DNA of 64,000 nt from CAVPOO01 sp963707015 (GCA_963707015.1 CAVPOO010000010.1:62001-126000), one strand, 5' to 3'; positions 54,085 through 64,000 are shown, numbered from the stretch's first letter. Numbers and translations: made by a program. The notes: a model not told the origin generated them from the letters alone.

Positions 54085-57000
54085 CTACTTGTACTCAACC
54101 ACCACCCGCTCCTGCCCGGCCAGTTCATGCAGACGGTGGAGCAGCTCGTCGGCCGGGTTCACCTTCCATTCATCACCCAGCGCTAGCTGGGCCTCGGCCG
54201 AGTCGTTGCGGTAATCCACCCACACCGGACAAGTGCCTTCCCGGTACGGCTCGAGAATACTGGCGAGTGAATGCAGGAAGCCCTGCGCGGCCTGACGCGC
54301 CTCTACGCCGATGACCAGCCGCCGGGCAAAGGCCGCACGCGCGTGAGCGATGTCGTAAATACGGTTGGCGGTAAGCTGATTACCGCCCGAGAAATCATCG
54401 AAGCCCAGCGTCCCCTCGACCACCAGCACGCGATCCTTGGCGAGCAGCGCACGATGGTGTTCGAACACCTCCGAAAACACCCGCATGTCGATCCGTGCAC
54501 TGCGGTCATCCAGGGTCACGAACGCCATGCGGCCCCGCCGGGTGTTCCGTACCCGGAGCGCCATGACCAGACCGGCGACCGTCACGTTCCGCTCGCCGCC
54601 GCGCCGGCCGTCGTCACTGCCCGCCTCGCCGGGAATACTGACGAGTTCGGCGAGACGCCCGCTGGTGATGCGGCGCAGTTCATCGGCATAACGGTTGATC
54701 GGATGGCCGGTCAGGTACAGACCCAGGGTTTCCTTTTCGCCCGCCAGCCGCTGCTCCTCATTCCACTCCGGGAGGCGCACGCTTGCAGTCGCCGCAGGCG
54801 TGCTTGCCGCCGTGGCGCCGAACAGATCATCCTGTCCGGCGCCCGCATCCCGATCGTGCTTCTCTGCAAGCTTCAGCGCATCGGGCAACTGCGCCACCAG
54901 TGTCGCGCGCGTCTCTCCCAGGGCGTCGAGGGCACCCGCGCGAATCAGGGCTTCGAGTACCCGCCGGTTGACTTTGCGCAGATCGATGCGGCGACAGAAT
55001 TCGAACAGATCCCGGTACGTCCCCTCTGACCGTCTTTCGGCAATCACCGCCTCGATGGCGGCCTGCCCCACCCCCTTGATGGCGCCCAGGCCGTAGACAA
55101 TGGTCGCCGGTCCCTCCACCGTGAAGGCATAGTGCGAACGATTGATATCCGGCGCCACGACCGCCAGCTTCATATCCCGGCACTCATCGATCAGCGTCAC
55201 AACCTTGTCCGTGTTATCCATATCCGCCGATAACACGGCGGCCATGAAGGCCGCGGGGAAATGCGCCTTCAGCCAGGCGGTCTGATAGGAGACCAGGGCG
55301 TAGGCCGCCGAATGGGATTTGTTGAACCCGTATCCGGCGAACTTCTCCATCAGGTCGAAGATGTGGGTCGCGACGGCCGCGTCCACGCCGCGTTCCGATG
55401 CCCCGCCGGTGAAGATTGCCCGTTGCTTGGCCATCTCTTCGGCCTTCTTCTTGCCCATGGCCCGGCGCAGCAGATCCGCGCCCCCCAGCGTGTAGCCGGC
55501 CAGCGTCTGCGCGATCTGCATGACCTGTTCCTGATACAGGATCACGCCGTAGGTCGGTTTCAGGATGGGTTCCAGATCGGGATGCGGATATTCGACTCTG
55601 GCCCTGCCGTGCTTGCGGGCAATGAAGTCGTCCACCATGCCCGATTGCAGCGGTCCGGGCCGAAACAGCGCCACCAGGGCGATGATGTCTTCGAAGGAAT
55701 CCGGCTGCAGGCGCCGGATGAGATCCTTCATCCCCCGCGATTCGAGCTGGAACACCGCGGTGGTCCGGCAGGCCTTCAGCAGGCCGAATGCCGCCTCGTC
55801 AGCGAGCGGGATCCGGTCAATCTCGATCGCCGCCTGCCCTTCGTCGCGACGCTGTGCATTCAGGGTCTTCAGCGCCCGATCGATGATGGTCAGGGTGCGC
55901 AGGCCGAGGAAATCGAACTTGACCAGCCCGACCGCCTCGACGTCATCCTTGTCGAACTGGCTGACCTGGTTGTTTCCGCCCTGCTCGCAGTAAAGCGGTG
56001 TGAAATCCGTCAGCCGCGAAGGTGCAATCACGACGCCCCCCGCATGCTTGCCCGCGTTGCGTGCCAGCCCCTCCAGTCCCCTGGCCAGGTCTATGAGGGC
56101 CCGCACATCGTCTTCCTGCTCGTAGGCCTCACGCAGCGCCGCTTCCTGTTCGAGCGCCTTGTCCAGGGTAATACCGATTTCGAAGGGAATCAGTTTGGCG
56201 ATGCGGTCAACGTAGCCGTAAGGGTGACCCAGCACACGGCCCACATCCCGGACCACCGCCTTGGCCGCCATGGAGCCGTAGGTAATGATCTGTGAGACCT
56301 TTTCCCGGCCGTAACGATCGGCAACATAGTCGATGACCCGGTCGCGGCCCTCCATGCAGAAGTCAACGTCGAAGTCCGGCATGGAGACGCGTTCCGGGTT
56401 GAGAAAGCGTTCGAACAGCAGGTCGTACTGGATGGGATCCAGATCCGTGATGGTCAGCGCATAGGCGACCAGCGAACCCGCGCCGGAACCCCGGCCCGGA
56501 CCGACCGGAATATCATTGGCCTTCGCCCACTGGATAAAATCGGCCACGATGAGGAAGTAGCCGGCAAAGCCCATGGAGATAATGACGTCCAGTTCCTGCT
56601 CCAGACGTTCATCGTAGGGCTTGCGCCGCTCGGCGAGCCCGGCGGCACCCGGCTCCACCTGCTTGGCGAGCCGCTTCTCGAGACCCTCGCGCGCCTGGAC
56701 CCTGAAATACTCGTCCGGTGACAGGCCGGCCGGAACCGGAAAAGCCGGCAGGAAATTCTCGCCCAGACGTAATTCAAGATTGCAGCGACGGGCAATCTCG
56801 ACCGAGTTCTCGAGGGCTTCCGGCAGATCCGCAAACAGTTCCGCCATCTCGGCCGGACTGCGCAGGTACTGCTGGCGGCTGAAGCGCCGCGCGCGGCGCG
56901 GGTCGTCCAGCGTCCTGCCGTCATGGATGCACACGCGCGCCTCATGGGCCTCGAAGTCCCCTGGCTTGAGAAAATGCACGTCGTTGCTTGCGACCACCGG

Positions 57001-57579
57001 CACGCCGCGCTCGAGCGCCAGATTGACGGCCGCATGCAGGTACGCCTCTTCCCCGTCCCGACCGGTGCGCTGCAACTCGAGATAGTAACGGTCCGGGAAG
57101 ACCTGCTGCCATTCGTCGAGCAGTGTCACCGCGCGGTCCGTGTTGCCGGCGAGCAGCGCCTGACCAATATCGCCCTGGCGCCCCGCCGACAGGGCGATCA
57201 GTCCCTCCGAGCGGCCCGCCAGCCATGCCTTGCTGACGATGGGCATACCACCGTGCTGACCCTCGATATAACTGCGCGATACCAGATCCGTGAGATTGAG
57301 GTAGCCGGTCTTGTCCTGGCACAGCAGTACCAGCCGGTTCGGCTGGTTCAGATCCTGTTCGTTCGCGATCCACAGATCGATGCCGACGATCGGCTTGACC
57401 CCGGCCGCCATGGCGGCGCGATAAAACTTGACCATGGCGAAGAGGTTACTCTGATCGGTAGCGGCAACGGCCGGCATCTGCGCCGCTGCCGCGGCCTGTA
57501 CCAGCGGCTTGATACGCACGATGCCGTCGACCAGGGAGTATTCCGTGTGGAGATGAAGGTGGACAAAGCTGCCTTGCAT
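54085..57579 (-). CDS. dnaE: DNA polymerase III subunit alpha
   Basis: Replicative polymerase catalytic subunit. 1164 residues (E. coli 1160). The PHP domain starts with HLHLHTEYS (His7, His9, His11). The polymerase active site holds Asp402 and Asp404 in PDFDVDF, matching E. coli Asp401/Asp403. GPGRGSGAGSLV and the later OB fold are seen. ATG 57579 gives the family N-terminus; the longer frame to 57636 is not conserved. The stop is next to tandem arrays. Confidence 0.97.
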   Translation of the reverse strand: MQGSFVHLHLHTEYSLVDGIVRIKPLVQAAAAAQMPAVAATDQSNLFAMVKFYRAAMAAGVKPIVGIDLWIANEQDLNQPNRLVLLCQDKTGYLNLTDLVSRSYIEGQHGGMPIVSKAWLAGRSEGLIALSAGRQGDIGQALLAGNTDRAVTLLDEWQQVFPDRYYLELQRTGRDGEEAYLHAAVNLALERGVPVVASNDVHFLKPGDFEAHEARVCIHDGRTLDDPRRARRFSRQQYLRSPAEMAELFADLPEALENSVEIARRCNLELRLGENFLPAFPVPAGLSPDEYFRVQAREGLEKRLAKQVEPGAAGLAERRKPYDERLEQELDVIISMGFAGYFLIVADFIQWAKANDIPVGPGRGSGAGSLVAYALTITDLDPIQYDLLFERFLNPERVSMPDFDVDFCMEGRDRVIDYVADRYGREKVSQIITYGSMAAKAVVRDVGRVLGHPYGYVDRIAKLIPFEIGITLDKALEQEAALREAYEQEDDVRALIDLARGLEGLARNAGKHAGGVVIAPSRLTDFTPLYCEQGGNNQVSQFDKDDVEAVGLVKFDFLGLRTLTIIDRALKTLNAQRRDEGQAAIEIDRIPLADEAAFGLLKACRTTAVFQLESRGMKDLIRRLQPDSFEDIIALVALFRPGPLQSGMVDDFIARKHGRARVEYPHPDLEPILKPTYGVILYQEQVMQIAQTLAGYTLGGADLLRRAMGKKKAEEMAKQRAIFTGGASERGVDAAVATHIFDLMEKFAGYGFNKSHSAAYALVSYQTAWLKAHFPAAFMAAVLSADMDNTDKVVTLIDECRDMKLAVVAPDINRSHYAFTVEGPATIVYGLGAIKGVGQAAIEAVIAERRSEGTYRDLFEFCRRIDLRKVNRRVLEALIRAGALDALGETRATLVAQLPDALKLAEKHDRDAGAGQDDLFGATAASTPAATASVRLPEWNEEQRLAGEKETLGLYLTGHPINRYADELRRITSGRLAELVSIPGEAGSDDGRRGGERNVTVAGLVMALRVRNTRRGRMAFVTLDDRSARIDMRVFSEVFEHHRALLAKDRVLVVEGTLGFDDFSGGNQLTANRIYDIAHARAAFARRLVIGVEARQAAQGFLHSLASILEPYREGTCPVWVDYRNDSAEAQLALGDEWKVNPADELLHRLHELAGQERVVVEYK

Positions 57580-57726
57580 GGCTGGGAGTTTCCGGCTTTG
57601 CCGGGCGGGATTCAAGGCTTGACATTTAACCGGCATCTGTCACCGGACTTCCCTGCTCAAGTATTGTGAGCTGCGGCAGCACCATCGCAGGCATGTCCGT
57701 TTCGAATTGAGCACATGCCGTAAGGG

Positions 57727-58926
57727 TCACTCGAGCCCGAGATTGAAATCCGGCGCATCTTCCGTTGTTCCCCCACGTGGACGATGGTCCCGGATTATGA
57801 AGGCGCCTTCGACCGTACCCCACTGGTCGGCTCCGGGTCCCGTATACACCAGCACGAAGTGTCTACCGTCCGGGCTCGACCACTTGTTCGAAAAATTCCA
57901 ATACACGGTTTTCGACCCCGTATTCAAGCCGGGACCGGTGCGTTCGGCGTTCGCAAACAGGATGGTCCGCCAGGGACCCCAGGGCTCCGGCGCCTCGTAG
58001 ATCCCAATGTGGTAATCGTGGTCCCTGAGCACGTTGACTTGTTGCGTAATCAGCACATAGCGCTTGAGACCGGCGTTGTAATTGACGCTGGTGCGCATCA
58101 CACCGTTGATCGGGTCTTCGAAGACTGGCACTCGGCGGTTGATCTCGGAACTCCAGACCGGACCCCCGCGCGTATCAAACCCTGAAAAATATTCATAAGC
58201 ATCCTGTTGCGTGAGTGTTCGTCGGGGCACACGCAGCAGCGCAATCCTGCCAGGATTCTGCACATTCCACTCGCTTGGGCCGACAGAGTCAGTCTCTTCG
58301 GGCGCATAGACATAAACGAATTCATCTCGCGCGCCAGAGTAATCCCTGCCAAACTGCAAAAACGTCGGCGAGAAAAATCCTTTGCTTCCGGTGAAGTTGG
58401 CATCCGTCCATCGTACGCCGGCAAAAGCCCAGGATCGGCCCCGATCGGTGGATTGATAGAGTTCTGTCTGTTTGAACGCACCTCCCGCGCTCCCAGTACC
58501 ATTTCGAAACAGGTAAAGGCGACCGTCGATCGCGACAATTCCCACGCTCTTGCCGCCCCAGCCTCTCGACCTGCTGCCCGTTTGGAATAGATCGACTGCC
58601 TTGTAGCCATCCTTGCCACCCTCGATGCGCGCAACGCCAAGCGACGCCCGTGTCGCGTTTCCTGTCCGAAACCCCACACCATCCCCATAGGCGGTATACT
58701 GCTGATCATCATCTGCCCAGGTAATGGTCCAGTTGTCGGAATCACCGGCCTCTACATTATTTCCAGGTGCCTTGTTTCGCAGAGTATCCATCTGGAAACG
58801 AATCCCGGCAATGACCTCGCTCGGAGGATAGGCTGCTTCCGCAGGCGCTGGCCCAACAACCAGCAGCTGACATGCCATAATGAGCATTCTGAAAGTACTG
58901 TATAGGGTCCTGGTTATTGCTGTCAT
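57727..58926 (-). CDS. exported beta-propeller-like (DUF4185-type) protein
   Basis: About 399 residues with a signal peptide ending near Ala32. The rest is beta-rich with recurring Asp/Gly/Trp blocks (ELYQSTDRGRSWAF; FSPTFLQFGRDYSG; DHDYHIGIYEAPEPWGPW), a sialidase/DUF4185-like propeller pattern. Substrate unknown; it may bind or cut a surface glycan. I chose ATG 58926; GTG 58950 overlaps the flippase stop as GTGA and would also fit. The region is visibly A+T-richer than the housekeeping genes. Confidence 0.72.
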   Translation of the reverse strand: MTAITRTLYSTFRMLIMACQLLVVGPAPAEAAYPPSEVIAGIRFQMDTLRNKAPGNNVEAGDSDNWTITWADDDQQYTAYGDGVGFRTGNATRASLGVARIEGGKDGYKAVDLFQTGSRSRGWGGKSVGIVAIDGRLYLFRNGTGSAGGAFKQTELYQSTDRGRSWAFAGVRWTDANFTGSKGFFSPTFLQFGRDYSGARDEFVYVYAPEETDSVGPSEWNVQNPGRIALLRVPRRTLTQQDAYEYFSGFDTRGGPVWSSEINRRVPVFEDPINGVMRTSVNYNAGLKRYVLITQQVNVLRDHDYHIGIYEAPEPWGPWRTILFANAERTGPGLNTGSKTVYWNFSNKWSSPDGRHFVLVYTGPGADQWGTVEGAFIIRDHRPRGGTTEDAPDFNLGLE

Positions 58927-58946
58927 AGCAAACCGCTCTAACTCCC

Positions 58947-60455
58947 TCACCAGCTCATAAGTCTTGCGCGCAGGCGCTGAAACAGCTGCGCAAACACAGA
59001 CCGCTCTTCGGGTGTAAACACCTTGAGCACTACAAGAGAAATAAGGTAAACCAGCACCGACGCCAGCGACAGTAACAACAGGCCCTCGTCTATCAATACA
59101 AACGCCGCAATTCCGGCAGCCAATGCGGCAAGGAAGGGTTTAGCCACTACCTGAATGAGATTGCATTGATACACATGTCTTGTCACAAAACGGGTATCGA
59201 TTGTCATAAGGAATGCACTGGCCACAACCGCAGCGATAGCGATTCCGAACAGGCCGAAGAGTTTACCGAGTGTCACAGTCAACGCGATATGTGTGATCAC
59301 GCCGATGATCGAGCGCCATACCATGGCTCGCACGTTGTCACTGGCGATCATACTTTGCTTCATAACCGAGTCGGCCGCGACAAATACCTGAGACCATATG
59401 ACGAGCTGCAAGACGGGTACCGAGTCCAGATATCCATCCCCATACAGCAGAAAGATAATTTTGCCCGCAGCGACGGTGACCAGAAATGCGAAAGGAAAGA
59501 TCACAAGCAACAGGAACTTTACTGTCTGGTCCGCCAGCCACCCTGACCTGGTAGGATTTTGTTTGAAAGCTCTGGAGAACAGGGGCAGGATCGTTGACGC
59601 AACCATGGGTATTATCATTGCCGTTATCTGTGTGACCTGACTAGCCGCATTAAAGAATCCAACAGCTTCCAGAGTCACCAGCAATGGCAGGATGATCACG
59701 GTAATCCACACCAGACCTTCGGTTAGAAATCTCTGTAATGCGAAGGGCATCGCCGCCGGTAGGGTTGCCTGCCACATGGAAAGGTGGGGTGCCCAGTCAT
59801 GCGGCACCTTGTATCGCGCTGCTAGCTGCAGAATGGCGCGCGCCAGTATCACAAGCGACGTCAGCTGGAATACGATTCGTGCTGCAAAAGCGGCCCATAT
59901 TCCCGCGCCGCCATGTAGCAACAACCACAGCATCGGGAGTGCAAACATCCAGCCGAAGAACGTGCCGATCGGCTGATGTTCCATGCGTTCTAGGCCCTGT
60001 AAAACAGCCTGAGCCACGAAATTGAGTCCCGCAATGGGCAGGCCAATTACCGCAACATAGATCGCGACTCTTGCCGCCGGTTCAAAATCGCTGTACGCGG
60101 TAATCGTGGCGAGACTAGCGCCAAGACTCGCGGCAAACAACAGCGCCACCACGCTGGCATTTACCCAGTACTTGAACATCAGGGAACGATCCCTCGCCAC
60201 TGCACGAACGATCACTTCCTGCTGCCCCATTGGGCTGATGACACCCAACAACAGAGCGACCGCCAGAATCACGGCATAAGCGCCAAGCGACGAGGCGCCC
60301 AAATAGCGCGCGACCAGGATGGTGGTAACCAGGCCGCCCGCCTTGGCAAAGGCCGCCCCAGCAAACATCGCAATCGAATTCTTGGCGAGGCGCGCCGCGG
60401 CATCGACCTTCGTGGTCGGCACGGTCTTGCCCCCCTCGTCAGTTTTGGGTTTCAC
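58947..60455 (-). CDS. Wzx-type polysaccharide flippase (MOP superfamily)
   Basis: About 502 residues with 12-14 membrane segments. NSIAMFAGAAFAKAGGL near the start and the repeated LPLF-type late helices fit oligosaccharide flippases moving lipid-linked glycan units across the inner membrane. The start is uncertain: GTG 60455, GTG 60422 and ATG 60557 are candidates, and the last would overlap the divergent gene. It is probably co-transcribed with the propeller protein. Confidence 0.8.
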   Translation of the reverse strand: MKPKTDEGGKTVPTTKVDAAARLAKNSIAMFAGAAFAKAGGLVTTILVARYLGASSLGAYAVILAVALLLGVISPMGQQEVIVRAVARDRSLMFKYWVNASVVALLFAASLGASLATITAYSDFEPAARVAIYVAVIGLPIAGLNFVAQAVLQGLERMEHQPIGTFFGWMFALPMLWLLLHGGAGIWAAFAARIVFQLTSLVILARAILQLAARYKVPHDWAPHLSMWQATLPAAMPFALQRFLTEGLVWITVIILPLLVTLEAVGFFNAASQVTQITAMIIPMVASTILPLFSRAFKQNPTRSGWLADQTVKFLLLVIFPFAFLVTVAAGKIIFLLYGDGYLDSVPVLQLVIWSQVFVAADSVMKQSMIASDNVRAMVWRSIIGVITHIALTVTLGKLFGLFGIAIAAVVASAFLMTIDTRFVTRHVYQCNLIQVVAKPFLAALAAGIAAFVLIDEGLLLLSLASVLVYLISLVVLKVFTPEERSVFAQLFQRLRARLMSW

Positions 60456-60550
60456 AGGAAACGACGCCGCATAATCTTGGACTTTGAGGCTGTCATCCGG
60501 ATATGGTACAAAACGCCTCCAGTATTTGCTGTGAGGGTGGAGACTTAGGC

Positions 60551-62069
60551 ATGCCAAAATTTGAGAATCTCAGCGTCATCGACTCTTCTGACGTCTACGA
60601 CGTCTGCATTATCGGATCTGGCCCCACCGGGACGGTGATCGGCAAGACGCTCGCAGATAACGGTATACGTACCATTATGCTCGAAGCCGGATCCAGTTGG
60701 TATCGCTCGCTTACGGACTCGAAACTTAAGCAGTTTGCCGACTTCGAGTCGACCGGCAATGCAGACTACCCAGAAAGGCATACCAAGGCATCCCTTCTCG
60801 GCGGCACACGCAATTTCTGGACCGGGCGTTGCGAGCGCTTTCATCCCTCGGATCCCGCCGTCCACCCCTACACGCCACCGGACAACCCCTGACCTGTGAC
60901 CCTATGAAGGCCTGGATCCCTACTATGAAAAGGCCGAGCAGATCCTGCGGGTCCGTGGCAGTCGCGAGCGTTCCGAGTATGCGCCCCCAAGAAACCCCCC
61001 TCTGCCGCTGCCGCCAAGAAACGATATTTCTTTTCTCAAAGACCTTCTCGGCAAGGTTGGCGTGGTCGTGGATGATTCACCCACGGCCATACCAACCCGG
61101 TCGATAAGATTCTTCAAAGTCCAGAAGGAGATTCTTCCGGCGTTTATGGCATCGCCTCATGGAGTTCTCGTCACCGATGCGGTCGTCACGCGCCTCGTTT
61201 CCAACGCGGACAAATCGATCGTTGGCGCTGAAGTGCGTTCGTTCAGAGGCGATACGAAGACCGTAAGGGCAAAGATCTACGTTCTTGCTGCCGGCGGAAT
61301 CGCCGCACCCCGGCTCTTGCTTGTGTCCAGCTCTGAACATCACCCGAATGGTATCGGCAACACCTATGATCGCGTTGGCCGTGGCTTCAACGATCACCCC
61401 GCGGTCAACTTTTATGCCCAGATTCCCCATCAGCTGCAGACGATCTACCCGCTCAGCAAGATCGCTCGGAGTCACCAGTTCTACAGCACTTACCGATCCG
61501 AAGGATTGGGTAGCATTCTGCCGGTGTTCAGGCAGTCCTGGATTTTGCCTCACCATAACATGCCGTTAAAGCTGTCGAATATCCCGCGCAATGCGCCGGC
61601 AGTCGGCAAGCGCCTGGTGAAGGCAACACTCTATTTGGGAGTAGTCACGGAAATGACCATTTCGGATGCTAACCGGGTGACGCGTTCGGAGAGCCGAAAA
61701 GACACCTTCGGCGACCCGCTGGCCCATGTACATTGCGACTACAGTGAAGCGGACTGGGCGCTACTCGAGCGCAGCCGGGAACTGGTGAGGGATCTGTACG
61801 CAAGAGTCGGTGCCGTTGATATACGCGAAGCGCAAACCACCTTTTCACGACATCTTCAGGGGACCTGCCGCATGGGAATCAACCCGAGAACGAGCGTTGT
61901 TGACCCGGACTGCCGGGTTCATGAATCACCGAATCTGTATGTCTGTGGTTCTGAGGTATTTGTGACCGGCGGCGCCATGCAGCCGACGCTGAGCATCGTG
62001 GCCTTCGCCTTCCGCCTCGCAGAACACCTTGTTGGACGTTTGAATCAGGGATCGGTCCAGGCCGTATAG
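60551..62069 (+). pseudogene. GMC oxidoreductase, broken by stop and frameshift
   Basis: N-terminal FAD-binding GSGPTGTVIGKTLA and the GGTRNFWTGRCERF stretch are in one frame to TGA 60890-60892, where the family has Trp (DNPWPVTYE). A few bases later one extra C shifts the frame, and the rest (YEGLDPYYEKAEQ onward) continues in the second frame to 62069. The C-terminal part is intact: SRHLQGTCRMG and YVCGSEVFVTGG. Nearly all else is conserved, so the loss is recent or an assembly error. The neighbours suggest a glycan-related substrate, but that is inference. Confidence 0.78.
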
Positions 62070-62621
62070 TGTCCTAGGCCGTCTACCGGCGTTTGCGAAG
62101 TTCATGAACATGATAGCTTGGGTTAGCCCGTCAGGGTGTAACCCAGCACCGTGTCTTGCCCGTTCAAATACGACGCTATCGCACCTAGCCCAACCTGCCG
62201 AAGCCATTTCACTACACGCTCAGAGTGGACACACCGAAAGGAACGAGACCAACCCATAACCAACATCTGTCACCGGTCTTACCCGCGCGGCGGCGCACCG
62301 GTGCCGCATGAGCGCCCTGCGCGAGCCAGAGGCGCACCGGCCTGGGGCCAGCCACCTCGGCTGGATGCCGGCCTGGTAGGACGTGCCCGTGGGCCGCCAC
62401 CCCGGGGCGTCTGTCGGACTTAAGGGTTCGCGGCGCGTCACGCGGGAGATGGATGCTCACAAATCAAGCTGAGTGCCAGTATTTCTATTCAGAGCCACGG
62501 AATCATCGGAAGGACACGGAAAAACTTCGAATGGGTATTCCTTGTTTCCGCGCTTTTCCGTGGATTCCGTGGCCAGACTATCCGTCGGCATCAGAAGGCC
62601 GGTGCGTCCTGCGGCTCAGTC
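62070..62621. other. intergenic region with a degenerate family 1 element
   Basis: Contains GGGTTAGCCCGTCAGGGTGTAACCC-like palindromic sequence near 62122-62145 and the family 1 copy E (62440-62612). No gene was seen. The rnhB stop follows. Confidence 0.5.
62440..62612. mobile_element. family 1 palindromic element, copy E (degenerate)
   Basis: Has the GATGCTCACAAATCAAGC left arm and an AGCCACGGAATCATCGG core with its complement, but the ends have lost CTAG. It is the most diverged copy, and its boundaries are approximate. It lies about 10 bases from the rnhB stop. Confidence 0.6.
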
Positions 62622-63221
62622 CTACCGATCGAGCAGGCGCCGCACGGGCCCGAAAGAGCGGCGGTGAATTGGCGTCACGCCGAGCCGCTGCAGGGCCTCC
62701 AGGTGTGCCTTGCTGGGATAACCCTTGTGGCCGGCCAGCCCGTAGCCGGGATAACACGCATCCATCTCGCGCATCTCCTGATCACGTGCGACCTTGGCGA
62801 TGATCGATGCGGCACTGATCGCAGCTATGCGGGCGTCACCCTTGATGACGGCCTCGGCAGGACAGCCGAGCTGCGGACACCGGTTGCCGTCAATCAGCGC
62901 GTAATCGGGCTGCGGATCCAGCGCCTGCACCGCGCGTTGCATGGCCAGCAGGCTCGCCTGGAGGATGTTGATCCGGTCAATCTCCTCCACCTCCGCCCGG
63001 CCCAGCGCCCAGGCGAGCGCATGGGCGCGAATTTCGCCCGCCAGTTGCTCACGCCGCTGCTCCGACAGGCATTTGGAGTCGGCAAGCCCCGCAATGGGAA
63101 ACCTGGGATCGAGAATCACGGCGGCTGCGACGACTGGCCCCGCGAGTGGCCCGCGGCCGACCTCGTCGACACCGGCCAGCAGGCGACCCGGCGCCGGGCT
63201 ATCCAGGCCGCTCGCGCTCAC
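62622..63221 (-). CDS. rnhB: ribonuclease HII
   Basis: Removes RNA from RNA-DNA hybrids. 199 residues. The conserved Asp19-Glu20 (GVDEVGRGPLAGP) and a late IDGNRCP Asp are active-site metal ligands. The start is GTG 63221 overlapping the lpxB stop by 4 bases (GTGA), a usual lpxB-rnhB arrangement. The longer open frame reading upstream lies within lpxB. Confidence 0.95.
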   Translation of the reverse strand: MSASGLDSPAPGRLLAGVDEVGRGPLAGPVVAAAVILDPRFPIAGLADSKCLSEQRREQLAGEIRAHALAWALGRAEVEEIDRINILQASLLAMQRAVQALDPQPDYALIDGNRCPQLGCPAEAVIKGDARIAAISAASIIAKVARDQEMREMDACYPGYGLAGHKGYPSKAHLEALQRLGVTPIHRRSFGPVRRLLDR

Positions 63222-64000
63222 CGGCGGGCCAGCTCGATCACGCAGCGCGCTGCACGGCCATCGGCATCGCGGCGCAGGTTTCGCGACACGTCTGCAAAGG
63301 CCTCCATCAGCGCAGAGTTTCCTGAGCCGGCGTCGAGCAGTTCCAGCAGGGCAGGTCCCATCCGCTCGGGTCGCACCTCCCCTTGAATAAACTCCGGCAC
63401 GATGCGGCGCCCGGCGAGCAGGTTCGGCAGTGAATAATACGGCAGCCTCACCAGGCGGCGCAGCAGGCGGTAAGAAAGACCGGAGACGCGGTAGGCGACC
63501 ACCATCGGGCGCCGGAACAGCAATGCCTCCAGTGTGGCCGTACCCGATGCGAGCAGCGCAACGTCGGCCGCTGCCAGGGCAGCGTGCGAATGTCCGTCCA
63601 GCAGCGTCATCTGCCCCAGCGCCGTCGCAGACATGTCTGCTTCGAACCGGGCGCGTGCCGCTGCGCTGGCGCAGGGCACGACGAAGTGGACGTCCGGCCT
63701 GCGCGCCAGACACCACCGCGCGGTGGCCAGGAAGGGTCTGGCGAGCTGTTGCACCTCCCGGATACGGCTGCCCGGGAGCAGCGCGATAAGCGGGCCCTCC
63801 GCTGCCAGTCCGAGCCGCTGCCGCGCCGCCGCGCGATCAGCCATTGCCGGAATACGGTCGGCAAGCGGATGCCCGATAAAGGCGACCGGAACCTGGTGTT
63901 CCCGGTAAATTCCTTCTTCAAAAGGCAGCATGACCAGCATCAGATCGACACTGCGCCGGATCCGGTGAATCCGGTAGCGCCGCCACGCCCACACCGAGGG
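63218..64000 (-). CDS. lpxB: lipid-A-disaccharide synthase, 5' part outside the window
   Basis: Joins UDP-diacylglucosamine and lipid X in lipid A synthesis at the inner membrane. About 260 C-terminal residues are visible: VWAWRRYRIHRIRR, GHPLADR, LLPGSRIREV, LASGTATLEA and LPNLLAGRR, all GT19 family signatures. The N-terminal third lies beyond the right edge, so the start cannot be given. It overlaps rnhB by 4 bases. Confidence 0.95.
   Translation of the reverse strand, partial: PSVWAWRRYRIHRIRRSVDLMLVMLPFEEGIYREHQVPVAFIGHPLADRIPAMADRAAARQRLGLAAEGPLIALLPGSRIREVQQLARPFLATARWCLARRPDVHFVVPCASAAARARFEADMSATALGQMTLLDGHSHAALAAADVALLASGTATLEALLFRRPMVVAYRVSGLSYRLLRRLVRLPYYSLPNLLAGRRIVPEFIQGEVRPERMGPALLELLDAGSGNSALMEAFADVSRNLRRDADGRAARCVIELARR

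Noticed and set aside
60890..60892. TGA as selenocysteine codon in the GMC gene
   Set aside because: The family has Trp at the position, no selenocysteine is known there, and a frameshift follows at once.

Overview
The window reads as chromosomal DNA of a high-GC gammaproteobacterium. The strongest clue is the housekeeping block accA-tilS-pyrG-kdsA-eno-ftsB-ispD-ispF-truD-surE-pcm-yqaA-nlpD-rpoS, a gene order typical of Gammaproteobacteria. alaC-hom-thrC, an RpfE-type gene and recJ form a second co-directional block. A purple-sulfur or sulfur-oxidiser relative (Chromatiales-like) would fit the tone of the genes and the abundance of small palindromic repeats, but nothing in the window settles the genus. 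I saw no rRNA, tRNA or CRISPR array.

Layout. 0.3-7.3 kb: acnA and purB, a tight GNAT / DUF7931-like / secretin-N-like trio, a DUF2835 gene and a small cytochrome c. 7.4-17 kb is accessory: a CTAG-ended repeat element, a secreted ATP-grasp protein with a permuted PEP-synthase-like layout, two beta-lactamase-fold serine hydrolases that overlap tail to tail, an NTT-like transporter, and a matrixin-type metalloprotease with an exported companion. 17.2-19.7 kb: tdh-kbl (threonine to glycine), in which tdh appears to start at ATC. 20-31 kb is a patchwork: a GH13 enzyme, a membrane protein, a lipase-like hydrolase, a START-domain protein, a frameshifted SH3/metallo-beta-lactamase gene, a SoxB/5'-nucleotidase-like enzyme and a solute-binding protein, separated by palindromic repeats. 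31-38 kb: recJ, an RpfE-type gene, thrC, hom and alaC. 38-57.6 kb: the housekeeping block, ending in dnaE. 57.7-62 kb: a visibly more A+T-rich cell-surface patch (beta-propeller-like protein, Wzx-type flippase, broken GMC oxidoreductase). The right edge holds rnhB and a truncated lpxB.

The most distinctive feature is the repeat content. One family of about 180-190 bp palindromic elements (five copies) and a second element of 323/377 bp (two copies) end at CTAG. In five cases that CTAG (or CTAC) supplies the TAG stop codon of the neighbouring gene: tdh, kbl, the START gene, ispF and pyrG. A third palindromic family surrounds the GH13/membrane-protein region. Two loci carry 7-8 bp polypurine/polypyrimidine tandem arrays at gene ends (next to rpoS and dnaE). 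These are seen directly in the sequence; mobility or function is inference.

The best candidate for an undescribed system is the 8-14.5 kb group. It combines a signal-peptide-bearing, domain-permuted PEP-utilising/ATP-grasp protein, two exported serine hydrolases and a nucleotide-transporter-like membrane protein, which suggests envelope chemistry that may depend on a phosphoryl donor.
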